Of a stretch of 64,000 nt of DNA, positions 1 to 13,169 are shown piece by piece. The notes beneath the pieces were generated by a model. The model saw nothing but the letters and a program-made list of their open reading frames with translations, had not been told where the DNA came from and made no database searches. Made by a program: the position numbers and the translations under genes. The stretch lies in the NCBI RefSeq assembly GCF_030463535.1, contig NC_132893.1:18584027-18648026 (forward strand), given 5' to 3'. Source of the stretch: Salminus brasiliensis. Its lineage: Eukaryota; Chordata; Actinopteri; Characiformes; Bryconidae. Positions within the stretch are counted from its first letter, which is position 1. Each line of letters begins with the position of its first letter.

Positions 1-724
1 GTATACTACATTATTTCTAGCAATAGTATTTGTTTGTTGAAGCAAACAAATACTACTGAGATATACTCACCCTCCACTAAATTGGAAAAATACTGCTCAT
101 TTCCACAAACCTTGCATTAGGTCCATTACAAATGTTCAGCATGTCTATAAAATGTAGACTATAGCCCATTTGTTGCAATACAATTTCCCAGCCACCATTG
201 ACCACATGTACTATTGGTAGGTCCCTAACTGTACTCCTGCAAGCAACAAGGTATTTCTAATTTATCTGAAAGTGATATAATACATAATTCTAACATTACT
301 ACTCATTACTAAAACTGAGTGATAAGAGAGATGGAGATACTAGAACGTTCTGCATGCATGGGAGCTGGTTACCTGAATGTTCAACAATCCAAAGAGCATA
401 TACTCGGAAAAAGGCCACCGTGTTGTCTCAAAAATGGTACTCCTACTTCAGGGAAAGCTCAGCCCATACTGCATGCAAAAACACTGTATCGGTGCTCCAG
501 TCTGGCTTGATAGACTGTCCTTGTAGTGTACTCCTTTTTCCAGACACTACCTGTGCAATGGGAGACACATGACATAAGGGTGTTTATATTGTGTACACTT
601 AGAGAGGGGAGGAGACTCTTTCAGAAAGAGAGGCACAGTGAGGGGGATGGATAGAGAGAGGGGTGGGGGTGGGTGATTGGAGTACAGAGTGTTTCACACA
701 GCGCTTTCCTGGTACTCTTAAGCC

Positions 725-800
725 TTGAGGTACAGTAGCAGTCAAAAGTTTGGACAACATTTGGTTTCAACGTTTTCAGAAATGTTAGGTATCTTTTTTG
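725..800. repeat. Tc1-like terminal fragment
   Basis: acagtagcagtcaaaagttt followed by ggacaacatttggtttcaac resembles the common Tc1-like inverted terminus (cagtggcagtcaaaagtttgg). Only one end is visible. Confidence 0.5.
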
Positions 801-1073
801 CACAATATTAAAAGGCATTTATATCTAAAGGCCTATGATTACATGGTTATAAAACATACTAAAAATGAGGATAAAGGCTGTGTGTGAATTTATTCCAAAT
901 AATTTTATAACAAGGGCTCAGCTTTAAAACAAAAAGTGCAAAGCAAAGTGTGTAAAGCTGCATCGAGACAAAGGAGCGGTTTCGTTGAGGAATGTAAAAA
1001 ACTAAAGTAATTTAGTTTACTTTTGCATGCTTAAGCATTCATATCTTCACCATTATTATACATTGTTGAAAAC

Positions 1074-1074
<1 letters not shown>

Positions 1075-1130
<56 letters not shown>
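1075..1130. repeat. (AT)n(GT)n microsatellite
   Basis: About 46 nt of AT repeats followed by five GT units. Confidence 0.95.
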
Positions 1131-1749
1131 AAATGTTACATTTACTTGACAAATGTTCCTCTACGCCTGTGCATGCCTGCACATACATCATGTACACAGA
1201 CACAAGCACACAGCCCAACAATACACACAGTCAAAAATGCAGAAGTTGATCGATATCTATAAAGAACAAAGTGAAAATCTCCCACAGTTGCCCCATTCAG
1301 ATGAGTGGAGACGCCTGGTATTCTTGGTGTTGCTATGTTGTGAGAACGAGAGTGAATGGAATGACGTTGGGCCATTGTGAGAGGAAACCATCTCCTGTGT
1401 TGTTGTGTCCTGCATACGAACATGCAGACACAGCCAGGCTCACTCACACGTCACTCACTCATTCATAAACAAGCCCACTGACTCTCCGAGGCAACCGCCA
1501 GAAGCTGGCAAAGTTTTGACCTCAAAGCCAGAACTCTGAGCAACATTACCATCAATTAAAGTGTCTATTTGGCCATAAGTTTTGACAATTGTCTCAATTC
1601 TGTTTGTGTGGGTTTTTACACATTTATAGATTTTAGAATTCCAAATGATAATACTTTAACCTGAAGTTCTAAAGGTTGTGGACACCCCTTCTAATGAATG
1701 CATTCAGTTACTTGAAAAACTGCTGACACAAATGTGCAAATGCACAAAC

Positions 1750-2150
1750 ACAGCTTGTCTAGGGCCTGTAAAGAAGTATTACCAATATAATAGGACTCCC
1801 TGGAGCAGATAAACATGAACCTATTGGCACTATGCCTATTGCTAGGGGTGGGCTAGAGGTGTATAAAGCACCCAGAATGGAGATATGGAGCAGTGAAACT
1901 GTGTTCTCTGGAATAGTGGTATTCATCCAATACTTCTGGGATGCGTTTAGGAGCTGGGGATGAGGTGGGAAGCTCTTTTTACTGAATTCAATCAAATCAT
2001 CACAGCAATGCTCCAGAACCTAGTAGAACCAGCCTACCCTGGACAGTAGAGACATTTGGTCCAACAAGAGCAGGATCAACGTTTTAATCACCTTTATTTG
2101 GAAAGAAACAAACAATGAGCAGGAAGCACAATACCTTGTCCATATAGTGT
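1750..2150 (-). mobile_element. MITE-like dispersed element copy, reverse orientation
   Basis: It shares atggagcagtgaaactgtgt, gggatgaggtgggaagctc and tgctccagaacctagtag with the copies at 7.4 and 8.3 kb, and its right end reads ttgtccatatagtg. Non-coding; the left boundary is diffuse. Confidence 0.5.
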
Positions 2151-3829
2151 ATTTTTGCAGAGATAGACATCTACTTTCTACCTAGTTTCGCTTTAGCCAT
2201 TCATGTTGAGATACTACTTACAGTCTTACATTTCAGTTTTAGCAACTGACTAATGACCAAAGTTATTCCAAGAAGGGCAAAATAAACTTCTGCTTCTATG
2301 CTGACAGATGTTGAATATACTAAACTCAACTGTGGTGTTATATGCAAGTTAGTACTTGCAATTGTTTAACCTCCTACGTTTCTACAAAACATTTTGTTCT
2401 GCTTGATTAATAACTTTAACGTGGTAAAAATTTTCAACTTGAGTATGAAGTCTGGCTACTCTACCCACCTCTGGACCTAATGCACAGTCAGGAAGTGTTT
2501 GTTAATTATCTGATATGTTGAGTCTGGACTGAAACAAAAATGCACACTGCAGCAGCACTTCAGAGTAGACACTGGTCTAATCTATTTAGAAAAAACAACT
2601 GCACAACATCTGACCCTTTCCTTGATTAAAATGTCTGATAACCTGAACTTCCTAATCCCTGGCCCCTTTTCCAGTGCTGCCACACACTCACTGTGTTACG
2701 TGAGCTAGCCCTTGTGCTGGAGGAAACCGCTTTTCAACACTCTCCTCAGGCCTCTAGCTGTCCTTACAGCTTGTCAGTATCCATAATCCGCTCTGCCTTT
2801 AAGTAACACTCTTCCCTTCAGGTTAGCTTTTATACATTTGAAAAGCACATTCCTTGAGAGTGAGGTCATTTGTCTGCATCTGCTCACTCTCACAGCCCTA
2901 CTGAAAATGTATATTTGCCAACATGGACCAGAATCACATTGTAATTCCGATCCCTTAAAAAAGTAATTTATTGAATTTATTTAGCATTTTACCTTTCAGA
3001 AAATGTTGCTTTAACTGCTTTAAAGTGTAAGAAATATTTAAGAATCTGACTTCTTTCTGGGTAAATATGCCTTATTTCTGTGTAAAGCTTAGTTACAGAT
3101 GACTCTCGGCTGGCTCTGGTCTGCTTATTATGGTTTTTTCACAAACTAGATGAATCCGTGCAGCTCCAGTGCATGTTCACATTCAAGCTAAAACTCAAGA
3201 ACACAAACAAAAACTACAATGTTTTTACAGGTTGTACACTAGTCTATTTAGATTTCTAAAGCCTTTTTTCAATCCTTTCTTCTTTCTCCCCCTGTGCCGA
3301 GCTGCCCTCTGCTGTCTGCTCGCTGCTGGTGCAAGTCCATTTGTGGTTGGGTGCTGGTGCCTGTCTACACTCTGGATCAGCCTTGCCCCGAATGTACATG
3401 TAACCTGTGAGGAGAATGCGCAACAACACATCAATATTACCATCCAACATTGCGTGCAATATTACATATTGTAAATTGTTGTAAGCATTCTTTTATATCT
3501 TATATTATCTTCTATTATAGAGTACAATATTCACCAGACAAACAATACTTGTGACAGAAAACAAAAATGTAAAAAGGGTCTACGTGGGATGGTCAGCTGA
3601 GAACTTCAAAACACTACAGCAGTGCAATGATCCCATGCACAAAGCCAAAGCAACACAATAGTGGTTCAACAATACAAATGTGATTTTTCTGCAATGGTCA
3701 AAAGTTCACATCTCAATCCAATTGTTCATTTGAAAAGGCATATTTAACCAGCATTATTTTCAGCTTTTAATTGTTTTTAAAAATCTCTTGAAACTTTAAT
3801 AACAGATTGGTCTGCAACTGATAGTCCGT

Positions 3830-3892
3830 GTAAGTGTCATTTGTAAATTTTAAGGGGGTGAATGTTTTTGCAAGGCACTGTGTGAATAAATC
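3830..3892 (-). repeat. Tc1-like terminal fragment
   Basis: agggggtgaatgtttttgca followed by aggcactgt is the reverse complement of a common Tc1-like end (acagtgccttgcaaaagtat). A single end only. Confidence 0.55.
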
Positions 3893-5183
3893 AGCCTGTA
3901 ATGCATGGAATGTTCCAGCAGTGTGTTCTAGCAAACAGATTAAGGACAAACCCCTTTAAAGCTTCTGTTTGTTTTGCATCAGCCACAGGAACATGCTGTA
4001 GCCTATGAAGAGCTATGATATGCAGTACAAATATGCATTTACCATACATATTCAGACTTTACATAATAACCTCTTCATTTCCAGGCATGCACAAGTGTAC
4101 GTACACGTATACACACACACAGCTGTGAACTACAGTATGCATGCTATCACAACCTGCTGGAACATGTATTACATTAGCTATAAGGTGAAAGATAGAAAGA
4201 TGTGTGCCTCTAATAACTGCAGTGAATAAATATTATAGTCTACATTCCTTTTATGAAATAACCAGGTTTTTGTAGAAGGCTGGAGATTGAGAATAGCATT
4301 CAATTAGATATTCTCACTATTTTAAACCAAATCTGAATGAAGAATTATGACTGCATTCATGTTGTTGTATAATCTAATTAAAGTAAAGCTGGGAGGCAAG
4401 AGGACTTTGGTGCATGACAGAGGCGCTTTACTGGTGCTGTTTGTTCACAGACATTGATGTGCAAACAATAAAATTGCATAAGTTCCATAATTAAAAGAAT
4501 GTCAATGTGTTGCACGTCATGTTTTTGCATCATACATGCAACTTTTGAAAAATTGTACAATCATTACAAAAGTTAACAATCATTTGGTTTTAATTGTCAA
4601 GCCAATGTTTATGAGCTTTAAATGATGGCCAAGACCTAATGCTTATATAGAGCCAAAATATTGTGGCATAGTGCAAAAACCCAGGTAATTTCACAGCGTT
4701 CACTTACTACGTTTCTCTGTACAAACATGAGCACTACTCATGGCATTGCTGACAGAAAAAAAAAGTGAAAATTAGTTTTAGAAATTCATTTAACTTTCAT
4801 TTATACAGTTATATAGTAATATATTGTTCAAAAACACACTAAAGTTGAATTGATATGAACAGAAACCATATGTTCTATGTCAAGTTATTATTAAGCACAC
4901 ACATTGTGTTCTTTAAATACATTTCAAATTGTGGGTTGGGGACAAGGCCAAAATACAAAAGTACAACATTTTCACCAATCATGATTTTGGTGCAATTGGC
5001 ACAATATATTCATTATTTCAGCCATTTGTTCTCTAATAAAGTACAAAATAACTGTAGCTAACTTACTAACATGAATTTATAACCTGGGGACATGAAATTC
5101 CCCTGATTGAAGAATCACCCATATTCAACACACAACATTACAGCAGTGATGGAGAAACTTTGTAAATTTAAAAGCTTTACTAC

Positions 5184-5236
5184 CTTGACACGATCCACAG
5201 CATCCAGGGTTTTTGGAGGGGCCAGTCCATCTGTTC
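5184..5236 (-). CDS. Doubtful minus-strand exon, unknown product
   Basis: A 53-nt segment flanked by atgtag (acceptor) and gtagta (donor). In one frame it reads TDGLAPPKTLDAVDRVK. In the frame that would join to the ATG exon at 6053-6090 it reads NRWTGPSKNPGCCGSCQ. Neither is a family I recognise. It could be part of a small gene or lncRNA, or chance. Confidence 0.15.
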
Positions 5237-6052
5237 CTACATTAAGTGAACTGAGAGGTTAATCATCACAGAGACAGAGGAACTTAGCAAGCAACATAGA
5301 AGCTGAGGGTCTCTAACATCAGGCAGATGGTTTAAACAGGCCACTATCAGTAGTGTTACACACAGCTATACCAACCCAACTCGCACTCACTGAATGATTC
5401 ACTGTTCACTATATGACGCTTATTTCAGTGAACTGACTGGAGAACAACTACAAAACAACTGAGAGATGCATCGCTGAAAAGTGGAGCACCACGGCTGACA
5501 CCAATATCCGACCATTTTCAATTAGCTAGCTTGCTATTTAACATTAATCCATGCTGAAGCACACACATTTAGAAATTATGAAATGTCTAGTCACTGGTAG
5601 CGTTTATACAACTGGCATGATCACAAAGCAGATTTACAGAACCAGTAGCTAATCAGTAAGAGGACAAGAGACCAACAAGACCCTCAGTCAGCAAGCCAAA
5701 GGCCACAGTGGCATGGAAAACAAGAGGCACCCATCCTCCTCTGTACTATTTTATTGATAAATAAAGAAAAAATGTATGTTAAAATATAAATATTAATGTT
5801 ATCTTTGCAAAGAAACAAGCAAAAAAAAAAAAACACTGCTGTTGCATTCTAGCTATAGCTAGTGCTAGCTACCAAATTAGCTGCTGAATGTTAGCTAGCT
5901 ATCTAGCTAGGTTAGGAAAGCAACGTTGCGTTAGCCAGCGCTAGCTAGAAAGTTTAATAATTTAATTATAAGATAAATAGCCAGCGAACACACATACGCC
6001 TAAATCTAAAAACAACAGTGGCTCTCTTTATGCCTGTATTGTCTGAAATCAC

Positions 6053-6290
6053 CAGAGGTCTCCGCGGGTTTCCTGATTTTTAACGGCCATTAAAACAGTC
6101 TGTAGCTGAGCTCAACTTTTCCGTTGGATTTTGAATTTCACACGTGACTGTGCGCGAGCGGCAGACCGCGGGCGCGAGGACGCAGCAGCTGTCAATGCGC
6201 GGGATTAAATAGAGCCTCAGGATCTCAGCTGAGGAGAGACCAGCGAAACACACCTCTTAGCGTTTAGCGGTAAGAAAGAGTGTCGGGCAG
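6053..6290. promoter_or_regulatory. CpG-rich promoter-like patch
   Basis: Within AT-rich flanks, 6125-6200 is sharply CpG-rich (gagcggcagaccgcgggcgc). On the plus side gcgtttagcggtaagaaag could be a first exon end with a donor near 6271. On the minus side an ATG at 6090 opens MAVKNQETRGDL before a possible donor (GGTGATT) at 6053. It may be a divergent promoter, but no gene body is recognised on either side. Confidence 0.35.
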
Positions 6291-6354
6291 GTAAGGTGTT
6301 GATGATGGGTCACTATTTTAGCTCAGTTTTACCTGTATTAAACAATAAAGACAT

Positions 6355-6890
6355 TGGACATTTACACCACCCGCTGCATCCGCAAAGCAACCAGCATTGT
6401 GGATGACTCCACCCACCCTTCACACAGACTGTTCTCCCTCCTGCCATCAGGAAGAAGGTACCGCAGCATCCGGTCCAACACGACCAGACTCTGCAACAGC
6501 TTCTTCCCCCAAGCCATCAGACTTCTCAACTCCAGACACTGAACTGATATCTTACACTCTCCCTCTCTCTCTCTCTCCCTCTCTCTCTCTTTCCAACCAT
6601 TTATCCCAGATAATATGGGAAGCATTTTTTGCACAAGCATTTGCACTAATAACTTTACTACCTCACTGGACTCAGTTTATCGCACATTGCACAACTTGCA
6701 CACTACAGTCATTATTTATTATCCTCTGTCTGTACTGTGTTGTCTGTCCGCACTTGTTTGTTTGTGTTGCACTTGTGTCTTGTATGCACTGTCTGTGTTG
6801 CACCATGGTCCTGGAGGAACGTTGTTTCGTTTCACTGTGTACTCTGTATGTAGTTGTAGTTGACAATAAACCCACTTGACTTGACTAAAG
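6355..6890 (+). mobile_element. 5'-truncated LINE with RT C-terminus and 3' tail
   Basis: The + frame at 6354-6539 encodes the end of a non-LTR reverse transcriptase ORF: CIRKATSIVDDSTHPSHRLF, then RYRSIRSNTTRLCNSFFPQA and IRLLNS. A (CT)n stretch follows (6559-6592), then a 3' UTR with tgcaccatggtcctggagga and a cccacttgacttgact tail. Such 3' ends belong to L2-like elements of fish. The open frame suggests moderate age. Confidence 0.75.
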
Positions 6891-7329
6891 AAGGCATGAC
6901 AAGAGTATGATCATTCACAGACACCCATCTTCCTCGTTAGGGGTGTAGCTAGTTAGCTAGCTATGTATTTTCTGTTTTTTGTTGCATATACAGATTTAGC
7001 TCAGCACAAATCTAAAAAGAATATTCAGCATTGAGCATTGAAAGTGTACTGTAATTTAGCTGTGATTTCTCTACCTGTGTCTGTAAATCTGAATCCTTCA
7101 TTTTAGATCTGCATTAGTCGCGTACACCCTGTGTCTGATTATCGTTTTTTTGTCATCCTGATAATGTCCAAAACTGTAGTTTGAGCTAAGAGTGTGCATA
7201 TGAATGAGGAGACACTCTACAGCAGTCCCTTATGTGTCTACACAGGGACACTGCAGCTTGGACTATCTGACAGGCAGTGGGACAGAATTGCATGTCCCAC
7301 TGCAGAAATGGGGACATCCTCTGTGTTTT

Positions 7330-7672
7330 GTGAGGTTATGAAAACCTATTAGCACCATACCTAATGCCAGGCGTGGACTAGAGAGGTATACAGCCCCTTA
7401 AGATTGAGCTGTGGACCAGTGAATGATGGTGCTCCAGCCAATACTTTTGGGGTGGTATGAGGAGATGGGGATGAGGTGGGATGGAGATCATCCAACATCC
7501 TGACCTCACAAAATCCTCACAGCAGTGCTCCAAAATCTAGTAGACGGCTTTCCCTGGGCGGTAGAGACAGTTACCCCAACAAAAGCAGGACTGTTTTTTA
7601 ATACCGTCGATTTCGTAAGAATGAACGAGAACGAGAAGGTGTCCCAATACTTATGTCCATATAGTCTATAGA
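7330..7672 (-). mobile_element. MITE-like dispersed element copy, reverse orientation
   Basis: Contains gggatgaggtgggatggag, cagcagtgctccaaaatcta and gtagagacagttaccccaac, and ends gtcccaatacttatgtccat plus atag, the reverse complement of the start of the copy at 30813. Confidence 0.6.
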
Positions 7673-8189
7673 GAAACACAATGAGCTTCAGTGTATTCAC
7701 AAACGAACTTACATTCCAGTGGAGCAGTAGCCCTGTCACTTCTGTGCTTTACATACTGTACAGTTTTCCTGGCTGCTAACGGTATAATCTAGAAACTCTA
7801 CAGACACCCACAGAAAAGTATTAAAGGGATTCAACAGGTGGTCTTTCTCCTGAGCCGTTTGTTATGCATTGCTGTTAGACGTTCAGACATTTAGAGCAGG
7901 TTTTACCCCAGGCCTCTTACTTCCAGCACCTGGCTATGTTCAGTCCGGAGCTTGTTTGTTTTTACTGATCCTGGCCAGCGGGCAGTGGCAGGTCTCTGTA
8001 GTTAATATTCTTTTGGAATGTATATTGGGATAATTTTACAGTAACCACCAGCCTTCCAAAAAATACAATTCTTGTTAATTGTCAAAAAATACAATTAACT
8101 TGTTACTAAGCAGTAAGCATAAATGTAATATTTCTGTTTGATTTGTTCTGTGCTTCCTGAAGAAACACTGTATCTCCAAAACTATCCAG

Positions 8190-8600
8190 ACACCCTTTCT
8201 GTTTAGTGAGTTCAGATACTTTCACATGCATCTGTTGCTGACAAAGGTGTCCAGTTGAGGGCATGTGGCTCTAATGTTCATAGAAAAGCTTTGTCAGCAG
8301 AATGGTTGACTACAGGTTCACTAAAGGGGTATAAAGCCTCCCAGCATTGGGCTGTGGAGCAGTGGAACTGTGTTCTCGGGTTTGATGGAGCTCCCCCCCA
8401 AGACATTTGGGATGAGATGGAGTGGGGTTTGTGATCAAGAACCAAACATCCCCATCAGTACCTGTCCTCAGTAATGATCATGTGATGGAAATTGCAATCC
8501 AGTCCTCACAGCGGTTTTCTAAGAAGCGTGAAGGAATACCATTGATAAAAAATATCAGACGAGCAGGTGTCTGCAATGTTTTTGGCCAGTGCTCATGCAT
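8190..8600 (-). mobile_element. Diverged MITE-like element copy
   Basis: gggctgtggagcagtggaac, then tgtgttctcgg, and ccaagacatttgggatgaga match the copies near 1.8 and 7.4 kb. The ends are too eroded to fix. Confidence 0.45.
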
Positions 8601-8650
8601 ATTAAACATTTAGAATAATAAACATATATAAGAAATAAGAAGAACAATAA

Positions 8651-8652
<2 letters not shown>

Positions 8653-8713
<61 letters not shown>

Positions 8714-8714
8714 T
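8653..8714. repeat. (AT)n(AC)n microsatellite
   Basis: About 49 nt of AT repeats followed by acacacacac. Confidence 0.95.
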
Positions 8715-9000
8715 ACTATTTGTATACTAGTTATATAGCTTACTTCTAATGTCCTATTGCATTTGTGTTTTTTCCCATTATTTATTTGTTTGTTAGTTTT
8801 TTAATAATTATTAATAAATTTGTTGTGGTGCGTTGTGCTTATTTTTTGGAAAACACTGAAACTACATCCACTAAAAAACACACATTAAGAATGTCCAAAA
8901 GATGTAAATGTAAATATCAGTTAAGTTAAGTCTTAACTCTTTTGCCTTTTTTCGAAAACGCCTCTCAGTCTGTTTGTCCCTCGGCGCTCTCTGTCGTTTG

Positions 9001-9040
9001 GCTCCGGCGCGGGTTTGTTATTTTTCGCGGGAGACAGCGC
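9001..9040 (+). promoter_or_regulatory. E2F-like site in the rfc3 proximal promoter
   Basis: The string tttttcgcggga at 9021-9032 matches the E2F/DP consensus (TTTSGCGS). It lies about 75 bp before the rfc3 ATG in a locally GC-rich patch that also has gctccggcgcggg at 9001. E2F control is established for many S-phase replication genes, so the site fits, but binding is inference and no TATA box is evident. Confidence 0.5.
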
Positions 9041-9105
9041 TGTCAACTCCAGCACGTTTTGCCGTAATAATAAAAGCATATTATTTTTCATATTTATATT
9101 AAAAC

Positions 9106-12100
9106 ATGAGTCTGTGGGTAGATAAGTACAGGCCGACGTCTCTGGCGAAGCTGGACTATCACAAGGACCAAGCAAATCAGCTGAAAAACCTGGTAAGAAA
9201 GACACCAAGCCAGTAGTTCACATATCTAGCTAGCAGCGTTAGCTACCACTAGCGCTGAAAGCTCATCCGCTGTACGAGCTTGCTGTTTTCGCAGCTTTAG
9301 GCACAAACAGCTGGATTTCGGTACGGTTTAGAAACGGGTAACTACAGAAGAGCTGGAAGTCTAATATTGATGGGGCTGTTAGTGTAGCTTTGTTCCTTGT
9401 AGCTCGTTTAACAAAGTGTAAACAACGCAGCGGAGTCTGTCTGTACTCGGGTGTTTTTAGCTTGTAGCGAGATTAGCTAACGCTAGCTATCCAAGTTCAG
9501 CCCAACTCGCAGGGACCTCTGCCTTAAAGCACAGTGTCTTACTGTTCTCCAAAATGTGTTTAACGGGTAAGGTCACAGCTTTGTCACTCCATAAGCACAA
9601 ACGTTAGCCAGTTAGCACCACTGACTGTCTTATTCTGGATAAAACCTACTTCCAGTCCTCCAAATAGTTAGAAGTGGAAACCCTAGCTGAATGCATTAGA
9701 GATACATTGCTTCAGAAAATATGTCCTGTTCTTGTTCAGGGTGCATTTCACTTCTGTGTCTTATGCCTTCCCTGACTGGAAACTATAACTACTGTAGAAA
9801 AAAATCTTAATCTTAATCTTAAACACTCTGCTGCTCTCTGTATTTTGCTGCTCTCTGTATTTTATTTTCATTTTTACATATATTTTTATATATTTATGTA
9901 TATTTTATTTATTTAAGTACTGCTGTCTGGGTAAAACTGGGTCCTTGGGTACCACAATTTCGTTCCACCCCATGTACCACATGTGATGCGAATGACAATA
10001 AAGTCTCCTTGAATCCTTGAATCTCAAAATCAGTCTTAGTACAGTGATTCAGTGTTTGATCTGTGAATCTTGTGTTTAATAAGCTGGATTAGTTCACTGT
10101 TGGTTAAAGAAATGTTATTTAAGCACCAATAATGTGAATATGTTTGTACTCCATTAGTATCAGTATCAGACTGAAAATTCTAGTATTGTGACAACCTATA
10201 AAGGTAATCTGTATAGGTTAAACAAGTGGCATGCGGTGCTATGCTGATAGGTAAAACGGCTTTCTCTTTTGATATATAATCTGATGAGATTGGTATTTGG
10301 TTAGTCGTGTCAGGTGTTGAAGCAGGAAAAAAATAATTATTGAGTTCTATAGCAAACATATAGAAAGTGTCTCAGATTGAACTGTCCTTTCTTGTTGAAT
10401 TTAGGTACAATGCGGGGACTTCCCTCATCTGCTTGTCTATGGTCCGTCTGGTGCTGGCAAAAAGACTCGAATTATGTGTCTCCTCCGAGAGCTGTATGGA
10501 GCTGGGGTTGAAAAGCTCCGCATCGAACACCAGTCTATCGTAGTAAGCACAACCATTTTCTTGTAAAAAAATTGTATGTTTGCATGTATGTGTGAATATA
10601 GTCTAGTTTCCACTGATTAAATCTGTAAGTAAGGATTTAATCTATTTGCTGGCGTCTTCAGTCTGAGCACTCATAATAAATGTTCTCCCCATGCAGGCTC
10701 CATCTAAAAAGAAAATTGAAATAAATACAATTGCCAGCAACTACCATTTGGAGGTGAATCCCAGGTAAGTTGCCATATATTATGGATGTCATTAATGACC
10801 TGAGTCTGTTTTTTTTTTTTGTTTTTTGTTCCACACTATGCTCTGTTCCAGCTGGCCCATTGCACTATTGTATTTATTGGACCATGTACTGACCTGTGTG
10901 TTTTATAGTGATGCAGGGAACAGCGACCGTGTTGTTATCCAGGAGCTGATAAAAACAGTGGCCCAGTCTCAGCAGATTCAGTCCAGCACGCAGAGAGAGT
11001 TCAAAGGTATGAAACATTTTTAGAACCACTCTCAGTTGTCCCCCTTTGTTGTTTAGAGGAATCTCTAAACAACAGGTCTCTAATCAGTGCTCTCTAAAAG
11101 TGTGTATGAATTAGTGCGTAAAGTCCAGTGTAGCCCAGCACATTATCCTATTCTCTTGCTGCAGTTGTGCTGTTGACAGAGGTGGACCGTCTCACCAAGG
11201 ATGCGCAGCATGCCCTGCGCCGCACCATGGAGAAATACATGTCCACCTGCCGCTTGATCTTGTGCTGCAATTCAACATCTAAAGTGATCTCCCCTATCAG
11301 GAGCAGGTGCTTGGCTGTGAGGGTTCCTCTGCCCAGTACAGAGGAGGTATAAACTCTCCCCGCATTAGTCTAAACCGACTTTCAGAAAACATTGAAGGGC
11401 TAATGCTGCAGATTGCAATATCAGCACTTCTTCTGTGATTCTTTGTAAAACCCTCCTTCTGATGTCTGTACCTTGATTCCTCAGGTGTGCAGTGTTCTGA
11501 CAGGAGTGTGCAGGAAGGAAGGGTTGCTTCTGCCAGTGGAGCTGGCAAAACAGATTGCGGAGAAGTCTGGTCGCAACCTCCGCAAAGCTCTGCTGATGTG
11601 CGAGGCCTGTCGAGTGCAACAGTAAGTGAGCACCAATAAGGGCAGACTAGTGTAGCTATACCTGTGAGTCTTTGTAATTAAGTGTTTACATGGTGCTAAA
11701 GTCATGTTCTGTCCTGCAGACAGGTGCTTTATGTCTTCAAATACATCAGATTCAACTCCTCTTCTTATGTGCTTTGCACATCTCATCACTTTATGAGCTG
11801 CCCTAGCTGAACAGAATCAACAGGCAATCATTTGTCTGCACTCCTTTTCAGGTACCCTTTTTCTGCTGATCAAGACATCCCTGAAACAGACTGGGAGGTG
11901 TACCTCAGAGAGACTGCAAATGCTATTGTCAGCCAGCAAAGCCCGCAAAGGTTAGTAAAACTAATCCAAGACATGCAAGAGGATTGTCTTACTAGTTCTG
12001 CAGTGGCAGCTTGGTTTAATGCAACACAATTAGGTAACATTTGTGTGTTTAAGTATTAAGGGACCACATGCTCTGTCTGGTTTATAATGGGCTAAATGTG

Positions 12101-13096
12101 TTTCTTATTAACATGGCCTTTGATTGCAAGAATCATTAATCTGTGATTAAATAAATTAGCTTTGTCATTATGCACTCTGCACATCGGCTGTAATGAGTCA
12201 TTTTTATTTATTTATTTATTTTGTTACTTGTGTTAAGGAGTGTCTGTGGTTTAAGCCTAATCCTGCACTGAATTTCAATTCAGAATATTGTGTGGTCCAG
12301 GACTAAGCTCAATTCCTGTCCAGGGAAAACAGACCCTAAATCACATACTTTTTCTGTCATCTTTCCAGACTTTTGGAAGTTAGGGCAAGACTATATGAAC
12401 TCCTAACCCACTGCATCCCACCAGAAATCATCATGAAGGTATGGCATTGCATAAGCAGCTGATTATGCTAAAAGTTCATATGGGCTTTTGTTCCCTTTCC
12501 ATAAGAACTTATCTTATATCTTACATTTTTGTGTGTGCATTGTTTCATTAAGGTCCACATCATTGTTACATGTTCAAGGTTAGGGTTCACTTGATTTCTG
12601 TTAATTGTCGTAACCAATGTGAGAGTCAAGCATCCATCCTTAAACTACATCTTGTCTTTATTGGCCTGATTTATAATAGATAGAAGTCTGAAATTTACCA
12701 GAGGTTTTGCGTTAAAATCACTCAAGGTTTATCCTAAAAACAATGCCACCGGAGTCTGCAACAGGGGTTTGGTTTCTGTTACCTTTTTCACTACTCATCA
12801 TTTTTAATGTCAGTAATTTCAGTTTTACATGATATGGGTCCTTTTACACAACGTAATAAACACTTACCTTTCTTGCAGTCATACTATGTCCTTTCACTGT
12901 ATAGGGCCTGGTGTCTGAGCTGCTGAGTAACTGTGATGGCCATCTCAAGGCTGAGGTGGCTCAGATGGCTGCCTACTATGAGCACAGACTGCAACTGGGC
13001 AACAAAGCCATTTATCACCTGGAGGCCTTTGTGGCGAAGTTCATGGCCATCTATAAGAAGTTTATGGAAGACGGACTTGACAACTTAATGTTTTAA
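9106..13096 (+). CDS. rfc3: Replication factor C subunit 3 (clamp loader), complete, 9 exons
   Basis: Small subunit of the RFC clamp loader, which opens PCNA and loads it at primer-template junctions in the nucleus. Coding exons, all GT-AG and phase-consistent: 9106-9192, 10405-10542, 10697-10764, 10909-11006, 11165-11346, 11485-11621, 11852-11950, 12369-12438, 12905-13096. They sum to 1,071 nt, or 356 aa, the length I know for human RFC3. The protein starts [10 protein letters not shown]. It has a P-loop GPSGAGKKT at about residues 42-50, [10 protein letters not shown] near 136-145 in the Walker B region and the RSRC (SRC) motif at 176-179. The C-terminal collar helices end DGLDNLMF. The ATG is chosen because it opens the conserved N-terminus. 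Introns are short except intron 1, which holds a LINE tail. The gene converges on kl. Identification is close to certain; exon edges are by eye. Confidence 0.97.
9870..10025 (+). repeat. LINE 3' tail in rfc3 intron 1
   Basis: The sequence reads ggtaccacaatttcgttcc, then gcgaatgacaataaagtc, ending with a duplicated ccttgaatccttgaatc. This looks like the 3' UTR and short-repeat tail of teleost L2/CR1-type retrotransposons. Only the tail is present, as expected from 5' truncation. The family assignment is from memory. Confidence 0.55.
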
Positions 13097-13160
13097 ACTC
13101 TGCCTAGCAGCCTTGCTAGTGTGCTTGCTTTGTTTCTAAAAGAGTCTTGCTTTTCTTTGT

Positions 13161-13166
13161 AATAAA
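13161..13166 (+). terminator. rfc3 polyadenylation signal AATAAA
   Basis: A canonical AATAAA lies 65 bp after the rfc3 stop codon, so the 3' UTR is probably only about 80-90 nt. No other hexamer lies closer. Confidence 0.7.
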
Positions 13167-13169
13167 CAT

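Larger units (their letters stand above)
131..5160. other. AT-rich intergenic DNA, left part
   Basis: Besides the repeats listed separately I see no defensible exon or RNA gene. The reading frames here are short, repeat-derived or low-complexity. Confidence 0.4.
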
